64,000 nucleotides of DNA from Sporolituus thermophilus DSM 23256 (GCF_900102435.1 NZ_FNBU01000003.1:124001-188000), one strand, 5' to 3'; numbered from the stretch's first letter, positions 17,981 through 26,181 are shown. The notes: a model not told the origin generated them from the letters alone. Numbers and translations are program-made.

Positions 17981-18562
17981 ATGGGCCAGTTGTTGGAAAC
18001 ACTTTATGACGTGCTCTTTCATCCAACGGCGGCGATGCGTCGGGTGGCCAGCGAAAAGCGCGTCGGCCAGGCCGTCCTCGTTTTTCTTGTCAGCGTGCTG
18101 CTGCCGGTGTGGGGGCTCTATTTCGGCCTCAAAGCGGCCGGTATGCCACAGACCATCAGCGTTGTGGTGCTTTTTCAGCTCTTGGGCAGCTTGCTCTTAT
18201 GGGTTATAGGCGCTGGCCTTTTGCACCTCATCGCCGAATTTTTTGGCGGCCGCGGCTCGGCGCTCGGCCTGTTCGCCGCCTTAGGCTTTGCCCAGTTTCC
18301 CCGCATCTTTATTGTTCCCCTCTGGGTGCTGGCGGCGCTGCTGCCGGACGGTGCGCGGCCGCTGGCTATGGCCGCTTCGGCTCTTTTCATCCTCTTTTGG
18401 ATCCTTGCCCTCCATGTGGTGGCGATTAAAGGCGCCCATGCCCTGGGCGGAGCCAAAGCCGCGCTCGTGCTGGCCATTCCTTTTCTGGCCGCTATGGCGA
18501 TTGTTGCCATGATTGTCATCTTTGTCAGTGCTGTGGCTATGCGCTGGCCGCTTTTTTATTGA
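17981..18562 (+). CDS. Yip1-family membrane protein
   Basis: This 193-residue protein has five hydrophobic segments and the N-terminal pattern LYDVLFHPTAAMRRVASEK that precedes the first helix in bacterial Yip1-domain proteins. The function is unknown. The family is often found next to membrane proteases and secretion or envelope genes. It begins 12 bp behind sppA with its own AGGAGGCG site, so it is co-transcribed. Repeat copy D follows the stop codon. Confidence 0.75.
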   Translation: MGQLLETLYDVLFHPTAAMRRVASEKRVGQAVLVFLVSVLLPVWGLYFGLKAAGMPQTISVVVLFQLLGSLLLWVIGAGLLHLIAEFFGGRGSALGLFAALGFAQFPRIFIVPLWVLAALLPDGARPLAMAASALFILFWILALHVVAIKGAHALGGAKAALVLAIPFLAAMAIVAMIVIFVSAVAMRWPLFY

Positions 18563-18573
18563 AAAACTTTTCT

Positions 18574-18784
18574 AACCGCGGAGAGCGCAGAGGCGCGATA
18601 TTTATCGCGCTAAAGATTAAAAATATCCCCTCCGCGTCCTCCGCGGTTCCTTATATTTCCTATTTTGAAGTTATCGGTTTTCAGGCTAGACTTCAATGTT
18701 TTCATGTTTTTGTGATGACGTTTATGTCATGAACATCTCTGCGGTTCCAGTTGCCGCGATTTATTGGCATGATTATCTTTGTGG
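18574..18784. repeat. modular hairpin repeat, copy D
   Basis: Module I is at 18574-18650, with the left arm AACCGCGGAGAGCGCAGAGG, the hairpin GCGCGAT-ATTT-ATCGCGC at 18593-18610 and the right arm CCTCCGCGTCCTCCGCGGTT. Module IV is at 18713-18748, with ATGAC-GTTTAT-GTCAT and the arm CATCTCTGCGGTTCC. Module III is at 18753-18784 in reverse orientation. This copy reaches into the leader of the following lipoprotein gene. Confidence 0.85.
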
Positions 18785-18801
18785 AAATTTTGGTGAAAAA
18801 C

Positions 18802-21159
18802 ATGACTATTAGTAAAAAGACGAGCATATTTATTACTGTAATGGTTGTCATCCTGCTGGTTGGCGGCTGCGCCGGCGAGCCGCCGCTGCCGCCGGCAGCC
18901 GGCCTTACGCCCCTTGAACCGGGAGCGCTGGCCGAGTGGCCGGGGGCTATACGCCAGCAGGGCGACGGTAATGTGGTGCGGGTCGTGACCGGTCCCGTCC
19001 TAGGCGCGGTTAAAGCGCTGGAACTGGCAGCCGGCGGGCAGGGAACGGTCGAATATGGGCAAGACGTTCCTGCCGGCCCTGATGTCGTTGCCCAGCTGCG
19101 TCTGCAGTTTCTGTCGACCCAGGGGACAGGCCGGGTCCAAATCAGCGCCCTCGACGACCAGGGCAACACCGTTGGCGCGGTTGGCTGGGTCGTGACCGGT
19201 CCGCTGCCTCCGGCGCAAGCAGGCGTAATATGGCTGGACAAACGGCAAAGCGCCAACTACAAAGGTGACTGGCTTACCGCCGAATATCATGTCCAAGATT
19301 TATTGGCCGAATTGGCGCCGGCGATTAAGCCGGGCGAAGTCCGGCGCTACCGTCTGAGCGTCCAGGCCGGTCAAGGCCAGCATGTGCTTGTCACCAAACT
19401 GCAGTTCGGCCGCGATACCGTAAGAGTCCTGGCCGTATCGGCGCCGGCCGGCCAGCTCGAGGCCGCGCTGGGAGAGACCGTGCGGGTCGAGATAGGTCTG
19501 CGCAATACCGGCAGCCAGCCGCTGCGTGACCTGGCGGTGGAACTGGTCGAACCCTATGGCTTTGGCCTGGTCCTGTTGACGCCAAAAACCCGGACGGTAG
19601 CCGAACTTGCTCCTGGTCAAGAGGTGCCTCTTGTCTGGCAAGTGCGGGCCCAGCGGCCCCATGCCGTTAACTTAGGCCGGCCTTGGCCAGTGCGCTTTGC
19701 CGTCAACGGGACGCCGCTCGCCGCCGAAATCGCGGTACGGGTGCAAGACACTCGTCCCGGTAAAGTATTTTACGTTATGACCGAAGACCTGGAAGCCATT
19801 GATGCTGCCGGTTATCCCAAAGCCTGGGGCAACGGCAACGGCTGGCTGGAACCGGCGGAAGTGCTGACCCAAATGGTGGGCAAAGCGGAAAAGCTCAATG
19901 CCGTGGCCGAAACCTACGGCGCCAAGTGGACCCATTATATTGCCTGGCCCCTGGTGAAGGCCGCCCAGTGGGCTGACAGCCAGTCAACTACCGGCCGGTG
20001 GGGACAGGTCGCGGCCGCTCTCCGTCAGTCGGTGCAGGAACAAGCCAAGCGCGGCCATGAGTACGGTATTCATCTCCATCTTGACTATGATCCGCACCTG
20101 CCCGGCAATGTGCTTTCCTACAACCCTGCTGTGGACGGATTGTGGGCCAACCACCTCCGCCATGGCTGGGCCCACAGCCTGGCGGAAGAAGGTGATTTTG
20201 ACGCCTATAACAGCCGTACCGGCACGCTGTATACGTACCAGCGGATTCTGGACGAACTAGCCGCTGATTCCGGCCAGGGCCAGCTTATCACCGCCCGCGT
20301 CGGCTCGTTCGATTTCGGTGACGGGCCGGCGGATGAGGCCATGAGCACCCGCGTTTACCGCAAGGTAGGCTTGTGGGGGACAAGTGATGCCGACGGCAAT
20401 GCCGGCGGGATAACGGCCGGCGCTTATGGCGGGGAAATCTATTTTGCCCGGCCTGATGACATCAACTGGCCGGCGGAGCGTCTCGACGCCGTCGCTCTTG
20501 TCGAGTTCAGGCCTACGCCGCGCCAGTTCATCAACTATGATGCCCAAAGTGCCGCCGTCATGAACAGCCTGGCTAAACAGGGCATGGATTTTTTCCTTGC
20601 TGATGGCCAGGTGAAACCGGGGGTGCACGCTATTGTCGGCTTCACCCACGCGATGTTCGTCATGGGGAGTGGTGACTGGCAGAGTTTGGAAGGCGGCCAA
20701 TTTGACGCGATCGGCGAACACCTCCGTTACCTGAAACAGGAGTATGTTGACCGCGGCCTGCTCCAGTTTGCCACCGCCGGTGAATTGGTGCGGGCGTACC
20801 TTGATTATTATGCGCCGGCGCCGGTTGCGCTGTACGGGGCGCGGGTGGCCCACACGGCCAATGTCTCGGAGTATGCCGTGGACATTCTTGGCCGTGATAT
20901 TCCGATTGACAACGAGCATCCCCATCGGGTCAGTGTGAAATATCCGCTGTATTTGCGCGACAGCGCTTACCGCATTGCCGTGCTCAAAAACGGCGAAGAA
21001 ATCTACAGCACCTGGGGGCTGCCTACGCCTTACAACGACATCGTTTTTACCGTTAACGACAGAACCGCGAAATACACTTTAAAAGTTTACCATAATAAAT
21101 ATTTATTTAAACTAGTCCAAGCACTGCGGACTGTAAAAGCAAAAATATTTATTTTTTAA
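18802..21159 (+). CDS. large lipoprotein with CARDB-like and deacetylase-like domains
   Basis: I do not recognise a named family for this 785-residue exported lipoprotein. The signal peptide ends in a lipobox (LVGGC). A beta-rich N-terminal domain (about 30-200) is followed by a CARDB-like segment (about 205-315, with VRVEIGLRNTGSQPLRDLAV). A large domain follows whose VMTEDLEAID and HLHLDYDPHLPGN elements recall NodB-type polysaccharide deacetylases (Asp, and His-x-His/Asp-x-His metal sites). A glycan-modifying role is inference. The upstream in-frame ATGs (18751, 18769) lie in repeat DNA, so I chose 18802, although its ribosome binding site is weak. The last 30 codons are markedly AT-rich. 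Confidence 0.6.
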   Translation: MTISKKTSIFITVMVVILLVGGCAGEPPLPPAAGLTPLEPGALAEWPGAIRQQGDGNVVRVVTGPVLGAVKALELAAGGQGTVEYGQDVPAGPDVVAQLRLQFLSTQGTGRVQISALDDQGNTVGAVGWVVTGPLPPAQAGVIWLDKRQSANYKGDWLTAEYHVQDLLAELAPAIKPGEVRRYRLSVQAGQGQHVLVTKLQFGRDTVRVLAVSAPAGQLEAALGETVRVEIGLRNTGSQPLRDLAVELVEPYGFGLVLLTPKTRTVAELAPGQEVPLVWQVRAQRPHAVNLGRPWPVRFAVNGTPLAAEIAVRVQDTRPGKVFYVMTEDLEAIDAAGYPKAWGNGNGWLEPAEVLTQMVGKAEKLNAVAETYGAKWTHYIAWPLVKAAQWADSQSTTGRWGQVAAALRQSVQEQAKRGHEYGIHLHLDYDPHLPGNVLSYNPAVDGLWANHLRHGWAHSLAEEGDFDAYNSRTGTLYTYQRILDELAADSGQGQLITARVGSFDFGDGPADEAMSTRVYRKVGLWGTSDADGNAGGITAGAYGGEIYFARPDDINWPAERLDAVALVEFRPTPRQFINYDAQSAAVMNSLAKQGMDFFLADGQVKPGVHAIVGFTHAMFVMGSGDWQSLEGGQFDAIGEHLRYLKQEYVDRGLLQFATAGELVRAYLDYYAPAPVALYGARVAHTANVSEYAVDILGRDIPIDNEHPHRVSVKYPLYLRDSAYRIAVLKNGEEIYSTWGLPTPYNDIVFTVNDRTAKYTLKVYHNKYLFKLVQALRTVKAKIFIF

Positions 21160-21211
21160 ATAAAGAATATTATTTAAATAGTGAGAAAATGCCGTAAATT
21201 ACCAATTATTA

Positions 21212-21240
21212 GCAGGATATTTGTCACTGGGTGCGAATAT
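21212..21240 (+). promoter_or_regulatory. sigma-H-type promoter of spo0F
   Basis: GCAGGATAT at 21212-21220 matches the sigma-H -35 consensus RnAGGAwWW exactly. GAATAT at 21235-21240 matches the -10 core GAATww after the usual short spacing. In Bacillus subtilis spo0F is likewise driven by sigma-H. Confidence 0.65.
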
Positions 21241-21282
21241 ACACGTAATTAGGTGTAATATTTTGATTGCGGGGGATATTAA

Positions 21283-21675
21283 ATGGTTAAAGCTACCGTT
21301 CTGGTTATCGATGATCAGCCTGGTATCCGGCGGCTTTTGACGGAAGTGCTGGCGGAGGAAGGATATGCTGTATATACCTCGGCAAACGGTTATGAAGGTA
21401 TCGCCATGGCGAAGGAAATTAAGCCCGCTTTGACCCTGATGGACATGAAAATGCCTGGAATGGACGGCATTGAAACTTTGCGGGAGATGAAGCGTCTCGG
21501 TCTTGGGGAAAAGGTGCTGATGATGACGGCTTATGGCGAACTCGACCTGGTGAATCAGGCCCGTGAGATGGGTGCCTATGGGTATATTACCAAGCCTTTT
21601 GACATCATCGCCTTATGTCAAATGATCCGTGAAATTGCCGGTTCGGCTGATTCCCGCCGATTAATGATTGGATAG
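21283..21675 (+). CDS. spo0F: sporulation initiation phosphotransferase Spo0F
   Basis: This 130-residue single-domain response regulator lacks an output domain. In the phosphorelay Spo0F receives phosphate from sensor kinases and passes it to Spo0B. The acidic pocket (IDDQ, residues 9-12), the phosphoacceptor Asp54 in LMDMKMPGMDG, Thr82 in MMTAYGE and the lysine in YITKPFD are all present. The Asp54 numbering equals that of Bacillus Spo0F. The neighbourhood (pyrG upstream, tal and glpX downstream) is also that of Bacillus spo0F, which separates it from CheY-like proteins. A sigma-H-type promoter precedes it and a terminator follows. Confidence 0.9.
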   Translation: MVKATVLVIDDQPGIRRLLTEVLAEEGYAVYTSANGYEGIAMAKEIKPALTLMDMKMPGMDGIETLREMKRLGLGEKVLMMTAYGELDLVNQAREMGAYGYITKPFDIIALCQMIREIAGSADSRRLMIG

Positions 21676-21679
21676 CATG

Positions 21680-21704
21680 CACCCGGTTGGACCGGGTGTT
21701 TTCC
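21680..21704 (+). terminator. terminator after spo0F
   Basis: CACCCGGT and ACCGGGTG form a perfect 8-bp stem with a TGG loop, followed by TTTTCCTTTT. Confidence 0.85.
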
Positions 21705-21793
21705 TTTTGCGGCCGTGGTAGCCAAGACTGGCTCGCTAGGCAGGAATTTTTTTACTTTATGGCGAAGTGTTCCCCTGAAGAAGGGGGATAGGT

Positions 21794-22456
21794 ATGGTTT
21801 GCAGCAGTAAGTCTACTCTTGCCTTGCACTGTCCGCGGTGTGGCAACATCCAAATGCATGAGTTCAGCCGGTTCACCATCCGTCAGGCGCACCGGCAGCG
21901 CTTGGTCTGCAGCTGCGGACATGTGCAAGCGATCGTAGCCAGCACCTGTCGCCGCCAATACTTGTTTGAAATTCCTTGCATTGTCTGCGGGACAAGCCAT
22001 ATTGTCGCTATCGACGGCAAGCGTTTTTGGCGAGCCAGAGCGGATAAAATCTATTGTGCCCAGGAAAACTTAGAGTTAGGTCTGGTTGGTGACCGTCGAC
22101 AGATTGAAGAAACCATCCGGTGCGACCGGGCGGAAGTTGCCAATTTGCTTGGCAGTGACGATGGAGAAAATATTAAAAATCCACCGGTTATGTTTCAAAT
22201 CCTCAATCTTGTTCATGATCTGGCAGCCAGAGGCGGGATACACTGCCAGTGCACGAATGCGGTCCTTGAAGCCGACATTCTTGCCGACCGGATTGTGCTG
22301 AAATGTATAAATTGCGGCGCCCGTCAGGTTATTGGCGCCGGCAGCCAGGCTGACCTTGAACAAGCTAGCGCCATGGCGGCCATCGAATTGACGCGCCAGC
22401 GCCGCCGGCGTCATAAAGCGAATAACCGCAGGAGCAGCGAGGAGGTACTTACGTGA
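21794..22456 (+). CDS. cysteine-rich zinc-ribbon protein of unknown function
   Basis: This 220-residue protein has a series of paired cysteines: CPRCG (13-17), CSCG (39-42), CIVCG (60-64), CQC (near 154) and CINCG near 174. This predicts two or more zinc ribbons arranged in two related halves. The C-terminus is highly basic ([13 protein letters not shown]), suggesting nucleic acid binding. I do not recognise the family. It follows spo0F after a terminator and its last four bases (GTGA) overlap the start of the transaldolase gene, so it is coupled to tal and glpX. Confidence 0.75.
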   Translation: MVCSSKSTLALHCPRCGNIQMHEFSRFTIRQAHRQRLVCSCGHVQAIVASTCRRQYLFEIPCIVCGTSHIVAIDGKRFWRARADKIYCAQENLELGLVGDRRQIEETIRCDRAEVANLLGSDDGENIKNPPVMFQILNLVHDLAARGGIHCQCTNAVLEADILADRIVLKCINCGARQVIGAGSQADLEQASAMAAIELTRQRRRRHKANNRRSSEEVLT

Positions 22457-23097
22457 AGTTTTTTCTCGATACAGCAAATATCACCGAAATCAAGGAGGCC
22501 CTGGCCCTCGGCGTAGTGGCCGGCGTTACGACCAATCCTTCCTTAATTGCCAAGGAAAAGCAGGATGTCAAGGCGGTTATCCAAGAAATCGCCCGCCTTG
22601 TTCCCGGACCGGTAAGCGCCGAAGTTATCGGCGTCACCTTTGCCGAAATGGTGGCGGAAGCGCGCGAGCTGGCCAAACTCGGGGATAATGTGGTAATCAA
22701 AGTGCCGATTACGGCTGACGGTTTGAAAACGGTAGCCGCGCTGACTGCCGAGGGGATTAAGACCAATGTCACGCTTATTTTTTCCGCCAATCAGGCCCTG
22801 CTGGCCGCACGGGCCGGCGCCACTTATGTCAGTCCGTTCGTGGGCCGGCTGGACGATATCGGTCATGACGGCATGAAATTGGTGAAGGATACGACCGACA
22901 TTTTTGCTATTCATGGCATTGAGACAGAAGTTATTGCCGCCAGCATTCGTCACCCCCTGCATGTTACCCAGGCGGCTTTGGCGGGCGCCCATATCGCCAC
23001 CGTACCGTATAAAGTGCTGCTGGCGCTCGTAAATCACCCGTTGACCGATGCGGGTATTGCGCGGTTTCTTGCAGATTGGCGCAAAGCTAGGCAATAA
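22453..23097 (+). CDS. tal: transaldolase, small (TalC/FSA) type
   Basis: This 214-residue class I aldolase belongs to the small transaldolase/fructose-6-phosphate aldolase family (pentose phosphate pathway). [13 protein letters not shown] at the N-terminus, [12 protein letters not shown] (residues 26-37) and the Schiff-base lysine in NVVIKVPIT near residue 83 are diagnostic. [14 protein letters not shown] near 131 contributes to the phosphate site. It starts with GTG within the stop codon of the preceding gene. In Bacillus the same gene (ywjH/tal) lies between spo0F and glpX. Discrimination between transaldolase and FSA activity needs active-site residues that I cannot assign with certainty. 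Confidence 0.93.
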   Translation: MKFFLDTANITEIKEALALGVVAGVTTNPSLIAKEKQDVKAVIQEIARLVPGPVSAEVIGVTFAEMVAEARELAKLGDNVVIKVPITADGLKTVAALTAEGIKTNVTLIFSANQALLAARAGATYVSPFVGRLDDIGHDGMKLVKDTTDIFAIHGIETEVIAASIRHPLHVTQAALAGAHIATVPYKVLLALVNHPLTDAGIARFLADWRKARQ

Positions 23098-23128
23098 TGT
23101 TGACTTAAAAAGGAGATGAAATAAGAAA

Positions 23129-24094
23129 ATGGATCGTGAACTAGCCCTGGAATTTGTGCGGGTTACCGAAGCGGCGGCCATCGCCTGCGGGCGCTGGATG
23201 GGCAAAGGCGATAAAATTGCCGCCGACCAGGCTGCCGTTGACGCCATGCGGCAGGCCTTTGACAGTGTAAGCATCAGCGGCACCGTGGTTATTGGCGAAG
23301 GCGAGATGGATGAGGCGCCCATGCTGTATATTGGCGAAAAAGTCGGCGCCGGCGGCCTGGAAGTGGACATTGCCGTCGACCCGTTGGAAGGCACTAACCT
23401 GGTGGCTAAGGGCCTACCGGGATCAATCGCCGTTATTGCCATCGCGCCCAAAGGCGGGCTGCTGCACGCGCCTGATATGTACATGGACAAAATCGCCGTT
23501 GGCCCGGCCGCGGCCGGTAAAATTGATATTAATGCCCCGGTGCGGGAAAACTTAAAAGCCGTTGCCAGCTCGCTCAACCGCAAAGTGGAGGACCTGACGG
23601 TCGTTATTCTTGACCGGCCTCGCCACAGCAAAATAATTCAGGAAGTGCGGGAAGCGGGCGCCCGTATTAAACTGATTTCCGACGGCGACGTTTCCCCGGC
23701 GATCAACGCCGCCATCGAGGGTACGGGCGTCCATATGCTGCTCGGTATCGGCGGCGCCCCCGAAGGTGTCATTGCTGCCGCCGCCCTTAAATGCCTGGGC
23801 GGCGATATGCAGGCTAAACTATGGCCGGAAAATGAGGCTGAGGTGGAGCGGGCCAAACAAATGGGCATTACGGACATTAACAAGGTGCTCACCATCGACG
23901 ACCTCGTTCATGGTGAAGATGTCATGTTTGCCGCCACCGCCATTACCCAAGGCGATTTGTTGCGCGGCGTTAGCTACTTTGGCGGCGGGGTGCGCACTCA
24001 CTCGATCGTCATGCGCTACAAAACCGGCACGGTTCGTTTTATTGACGCCATTCACAAACTGGACCGCAAACCGCTGTTCATAAAACGGTCATAA
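23129..24094 (+). CDS. glpX: class II fructose-1,6-bisphosphatase
   Basis: This 321-residue GlpX-type phosphatase removes the C1 phosphate of fructose-1,6-bisphosphate in gluconeogenesis. Metal-site motifs [18 protein letters not shown] (about 52-69) and [12 protein letters not shown] (about 86-97) are intact, as is the [20 protein letters not shown] segment near 205. It is 31 bp behind tal with the ribosome binding site AAGGAG. A terminator follows directly. Confidence 0.95.
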   Translation: MDRELALEFVRVTEAAAIACGRWMGKGDKIAADQAAVDAMRQAFDSVSISGTVVIGEGEMDEAPMLYIGEKVGAGGLEVDIAVDPLEGTNLVAKGLPGSIAVIAIAPKGGLLHAPDMYMDKIAVGPAAAGKIDINAPVRENLKAVASSLNRKVEDLTVVILDRPRHSKIIQEVREAGARIKLISDGDVSPAINAAIEGTGVHMLLGIGGAPEGVIAAAALKCLGGDMQAKLWPENEAEVERAKQMGITDINKVLTIDDLVHGEDVMFAATAITQGDLLRGVSYFGGGVRTHSIVMRYKTGTVRFIDAIHKLDRKPLFIKRS

Positions 24095-24102
24095 TTCATA
24101 AC

Positions 24103-24134
24103 AACCTCCTGCGTTGCCAGGAGGTATTTTTATT
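24103..24134 (+). terminator. terminator after glpX
   Basis: ACCTCCTG and CAGGAGGT form an 8-bp stem with a 6-nt loop, followed by ATTTTTATTG. Confidence 0.88.
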
Positions 24135-24184
24135 GTTGCGGTTCCCTGGGTAGTTTGCCAAATGAGGAAAAATAAGGCAGCGCA

Positions 24185-24215
24185 TGCATAAATTGAGGAT
24201 TGGCGGACAATGCTA
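24185..24215 (+). promoter_or_regulatory. sigma-G-type promoter of the LysM/M23 gene
   Basis: TGCATA at 24185-24190 and AATGCTA at 24209-24215 are separated by 18 bp. Only the first base of the -10 box departs from the sigma-G pattern (GHATR, 17-18 bp, CATnMTA). The start codon lies 20 bp further on. Confidence 0.55.
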
Positions 24216-24235
24216 ACTTACCGAGGTGATAGCAT

Positions 24236-25135
24236 TTGATCCGGCAGATACTAGCTGCCATGTCCGCCCCGTTCGTTTTGGCGGCCGTACTGGCTTTTAG
24301 CGTTCTTATCGGCGGTCTGAACCTGGTAGGTCCGGCAGCGGCACAAAAGTTTTCCACCGTGCAGCCGGCGGGTCTTGCTGCGCCAGCTGAACCGCCGGTA
24401 CCAAAAGCGGCAGCAGAAAAACACCAAAAGCAAATAATTCGTACCCATACGGTAGTGGCGGGCGAAACGCTAAGCGACATCGCCGCCCGTTACGGTGTCG
24501 ATATCGAGACCCTGCTTGCCGCCAACCCCAATATTAGTGGCGAAACGATTTATCCGGGCGACGAGCTTGTCATTCTGCCCCAAAAAGGGGTGCTGCATAC
24601 CGTTGATATCGGCGATACGCTCTGGCATCTTGCCAATCTGTACGGCGTCGATGTAGAGCGGATTCGGGAGGCCAATGGCAAACAAAATGATTTTCTCGCC
24701 ATCGGGGAAAAAGTGTTTATTCCCGGCGGCCGGGTCCGCTACAGCCATGTGGCGGCCCGGGGTGCAAATTTCCGCTTCATCTGGCCGACGCAGGGCGAGA
24801 TTTCCTCACTCTTCGGTCAGCGTTGGGGCCGGCTTCACACCGGGCTCGACATCGCCAACGACATTGGCACGCCCGTCCGGGCGGCCCGCGCCGGGCGCGT
24901 GATTTTTACCGGCTGGAAGGGTGGTTATGGTTACACGGTCATGATTGAGCACGGCGCCGAATACACCACCCTGTATGGCCATCTGGCCGACTATGTGGTG
25001 ACGCCCGGCCAGTATGTCCAGACCGGCCAGGTTATCGCCTACATGGGTAACACCGGTTACTCCACCGGGCCGCATCTGCACTTTGAGGTCCGCCGCGGCG
25101 GCCAGCCAATAAATCCGTTGGCGGTGCTCCCGTAG
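24236..25135 (+). CDS. LysM-containing M23 peptidase
   Basis: This 299-residue exported protein has a signal peptide or anchor (about residues 8-36), two LysM repeats (about 66-112 and 120-165) and an M23 peptidase domain (about 180-298). The zinc motifs HTGLDIAN and HLHFEV are intact, as is the catalytic-side YGHL, so endopeptidase activity on peptidoglycan is expected. The start is TTG behind GAGGTGATAG. The sigma-G-type promoter suggests expression in the forespore, pointing to spore cortex or envelope work. SpoIIQ and similar sporulation M23 proteins are possible analogues, but SpoIIQ lacks LysM. Confidence 0.87.
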   Translation: MIRQILAAMSAPFVLAAVLAFSVLIGGLNLVGPAAAQKFSTVQPAGLAAPAEPPVPKAAAEKHQKQIIRTHTVVAGETLSDIAARYGVDIETLLAANPNISGETIYPGDELVILPQKGVLHTVDIGDTLWHLANLYGVDVERIREANGKQNDFLAIGEKVFIPGGRVRYSHVAARGANFRFIWPTQGEISSLFGQRWGRLHTGLDIANDIGTPVRAARAGRVIFTGWKGGYGYTVMIEHGAEYTTLYGHLADYVVTPGQYVQTGQVIAYMGNTGYSTGPHLHFEVRRGGQPINPLAVLP

Positions 25136-25136
25136 G

Positions 25137-25166
25137 GAATAAAGCTGACCGGCGGCGGGAAAACTA
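25137..25166 (+). promoter_or_regulatory. sigma-F-type promoter of the PrsW-like/fin operon
   Basis: GAATA at 25137-25141 is followed after 15 bp by GGGAAAACTA at 25157-25166. The downstream element fits the sigma-F -10 pattern GGNRANANTR completely, and the upstream one fits GYWTA with one mismatch. fin of Bacillus is a sigma-F target, so position and sequence agree. Confidence 0.5.
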
Positions 25167-25198
25167 ACACTACCGGCAATCTACCAGCCAGAGGGAAT

Positions 25199-25603
25199 AT
25201 GGCCTACGTTATTGCTTGTCTCATGGCCTCGCTTAGCTTTCTGCTTAATAAAGCGCTGCTAAAAACCGTCGGGCCCAAAGCCATTGTCAGTTTCAGTCCG
25301 GCCGTGGAAGAAGCGGTAAAGACGCTACCCGCCTATTATCTGTCGGCCGACATCCTGGCTACCCATGTCACATTTGGTTTACTCGAGGCGGTTTATGACT
25401 GGCTGCCGAAGCGGAAAAGCAGCGGCAAGGCGGCGCTTTTCAGCCTTATTGGGCATACCCTGTTCGGCCTGGCAACGATTGCTGCCCTGTGGCTTGCCGA
25501 TAGCGTCTGGATGGCCCTGGCCGCCGGTTTTGCCTGCCATCTTGCCTGGAATGCCGCAGTGGTTACATTCTATGCGCCACGGGAAGGAAGCGGTGGACAA
25601 TGA
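25199..25603 (+). CDS. small membrane protein resembling PrsW/CPBP intramembrane proteases
   Basis: This 134-residue protein has about four hydrophobic segments. Polar residues inside them follow the PrsW/CPBP pattern: EEAVK (about 39-43), THVTFGLLEAVYDW (about 59-72), GHTLFG near 87 and CHLAWN near 117. These would form the conserved Glu/His metal-type site of these intramembrane proteases. The protein is shorter than typical PrsW (over 200 aa). Its last bases overlap the fin start (ATGA), and the pair lies behind a sigma-F-type promoter, so it is probably made early in the forespore. A protease role is inference from motifs. A non-proteolytic membrane protein remains possible. Confidence 0.6.
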   Translation: MAYVIACLMASLSFLLNKALLKTVGPKAIVSFSPAVEEAVKTLPAYYLSADILATHVTFGLLEAVYDWLPKRKSSGKAALFSLIGHTLFGLATIAALWLADSVWMALAAGFACHLAWNAAVVTFYAPREGSGGQ

Positions 25604-25842
25604 AGATTTTTTACACCTGCGACTATTGCGGGCAGGCTATCGACACCATTGAGGTAAACCAAGTAGACGAAGCAAGGTTTGGCTTTGACTGTTTGACGGC
25701 CGAGGAACGGGAAACATTAGTCCGCGTTGATCCGCTGACCCAGGCTATGTATGTACAGTCGCTCTGTGACGCCTGTATTGAAACATTGGGCCTTGATGAT
25801 GGCGATTTGCCGGCCGCACGGCATATCTGGCCGGTGCACTAA
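25600..25842 (+). CDS. fin: anti-sigma-F factor Fin
   Basis: This 80-residue protein of the Fin (YabK, DUF2757) family binds sigma-F and helps switch the forespore from sigma-F to sigma-G. Two CxxC pairs (CDYCG at residues 7-11 and CDAC near 56-59) make the zinc finger. The segment VDEARFGFDCLTAEERE matches the Fin signature (RLGFxxLTxEER in Bacillus). The position directly before mfd is the same as in Bacillus subtilis. The start overlaps the upstream gene by four bases. A shared bidirectional terminator follows. Confidence 0.88.
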   Translation: MKIFYTCDYCGQAIDTIEVNQVDEARFGFDCLTAEERETLVRVDPLTQAMYVQSLCDACIETLGLDDGDLPAARHIWPVH

Positions 25843-25846
25843 GAAA

Positions 25847-25880
25847 AAGAGGCAGGAAATGCTCCTGCCTCTTCTAAATT
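25847..25880. terminator. bidirectional terminator between fin and the convergent small gene
   Basis: AAGAGGCAGGA and TCCTGCCTCTT form a perfect 11-bp stem with a 5-nt loop. On the minus strand the stem is followed by TTTTTCTT. On the plus strand it is followed by the weaker CTAAATTTC. Confidence 0.8.
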
Positions 25881-25883
25881 TCA

Positions 25884-26075
25884 TCAATCATAAGAAACGC
25901 CGCGTTGCAGGTCATCAGCCGCGAAAGTGTCGACGCCTACCTCATACTTCATTTCCGCTTTGCGCTGCCCGTCGCGGTCGGTTTCGCCAATCAGGTCGGG
26001 GTAGCCGGCAGAGGATTTGCCATCAATGTTTTTGCCGTTCCAGAAACGGTATACGCGGGTTTTGTCATCGGCCAA
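25884..26075 (-). CDS. 63-aa hypothetical protein, convergent to fin
   Basis: A TTG-initiated ORF of 63 codons follows the strong ribosome binding site AGGGAGGTGATT at correct spacing and ends at the shared terminator. The product is hydrophilic (MADDKTRVYRFWNGKNIDGK at the start, charged throughout) with no membrane segment, and has no family that I recognise. The ribosome binding site, terminator and coding-like third positions make it likely to be real. Its divergent position from mfd suggests an independent promoter in 26076-26180. Confidence 0.65.
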   Translation of the reverse strand: MADDKTRVYRFWNGKNIDGKSSAGYPDLIGETDRDGQRKAEMKYEVGVDTFAADDLQRGVSYD

Positions 26076-26181
26076 AATAATCACCTCCCTGCGCATAGTT
26101 TTTCCGGATTTGCGGACGGCAATTAGGAAAAATTTTAATCGAAACAGCGGCCTGTTTGGCCGTAAGCGAGGCCGGGCCCTT

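Noticed and set aside
18751-18801. Upstream start codons of the large lipoprotein
   Set aside because: They lie in repeat module III and would place a non-signal sequence before a good lipoprotein signal peptide that begins at 18802.
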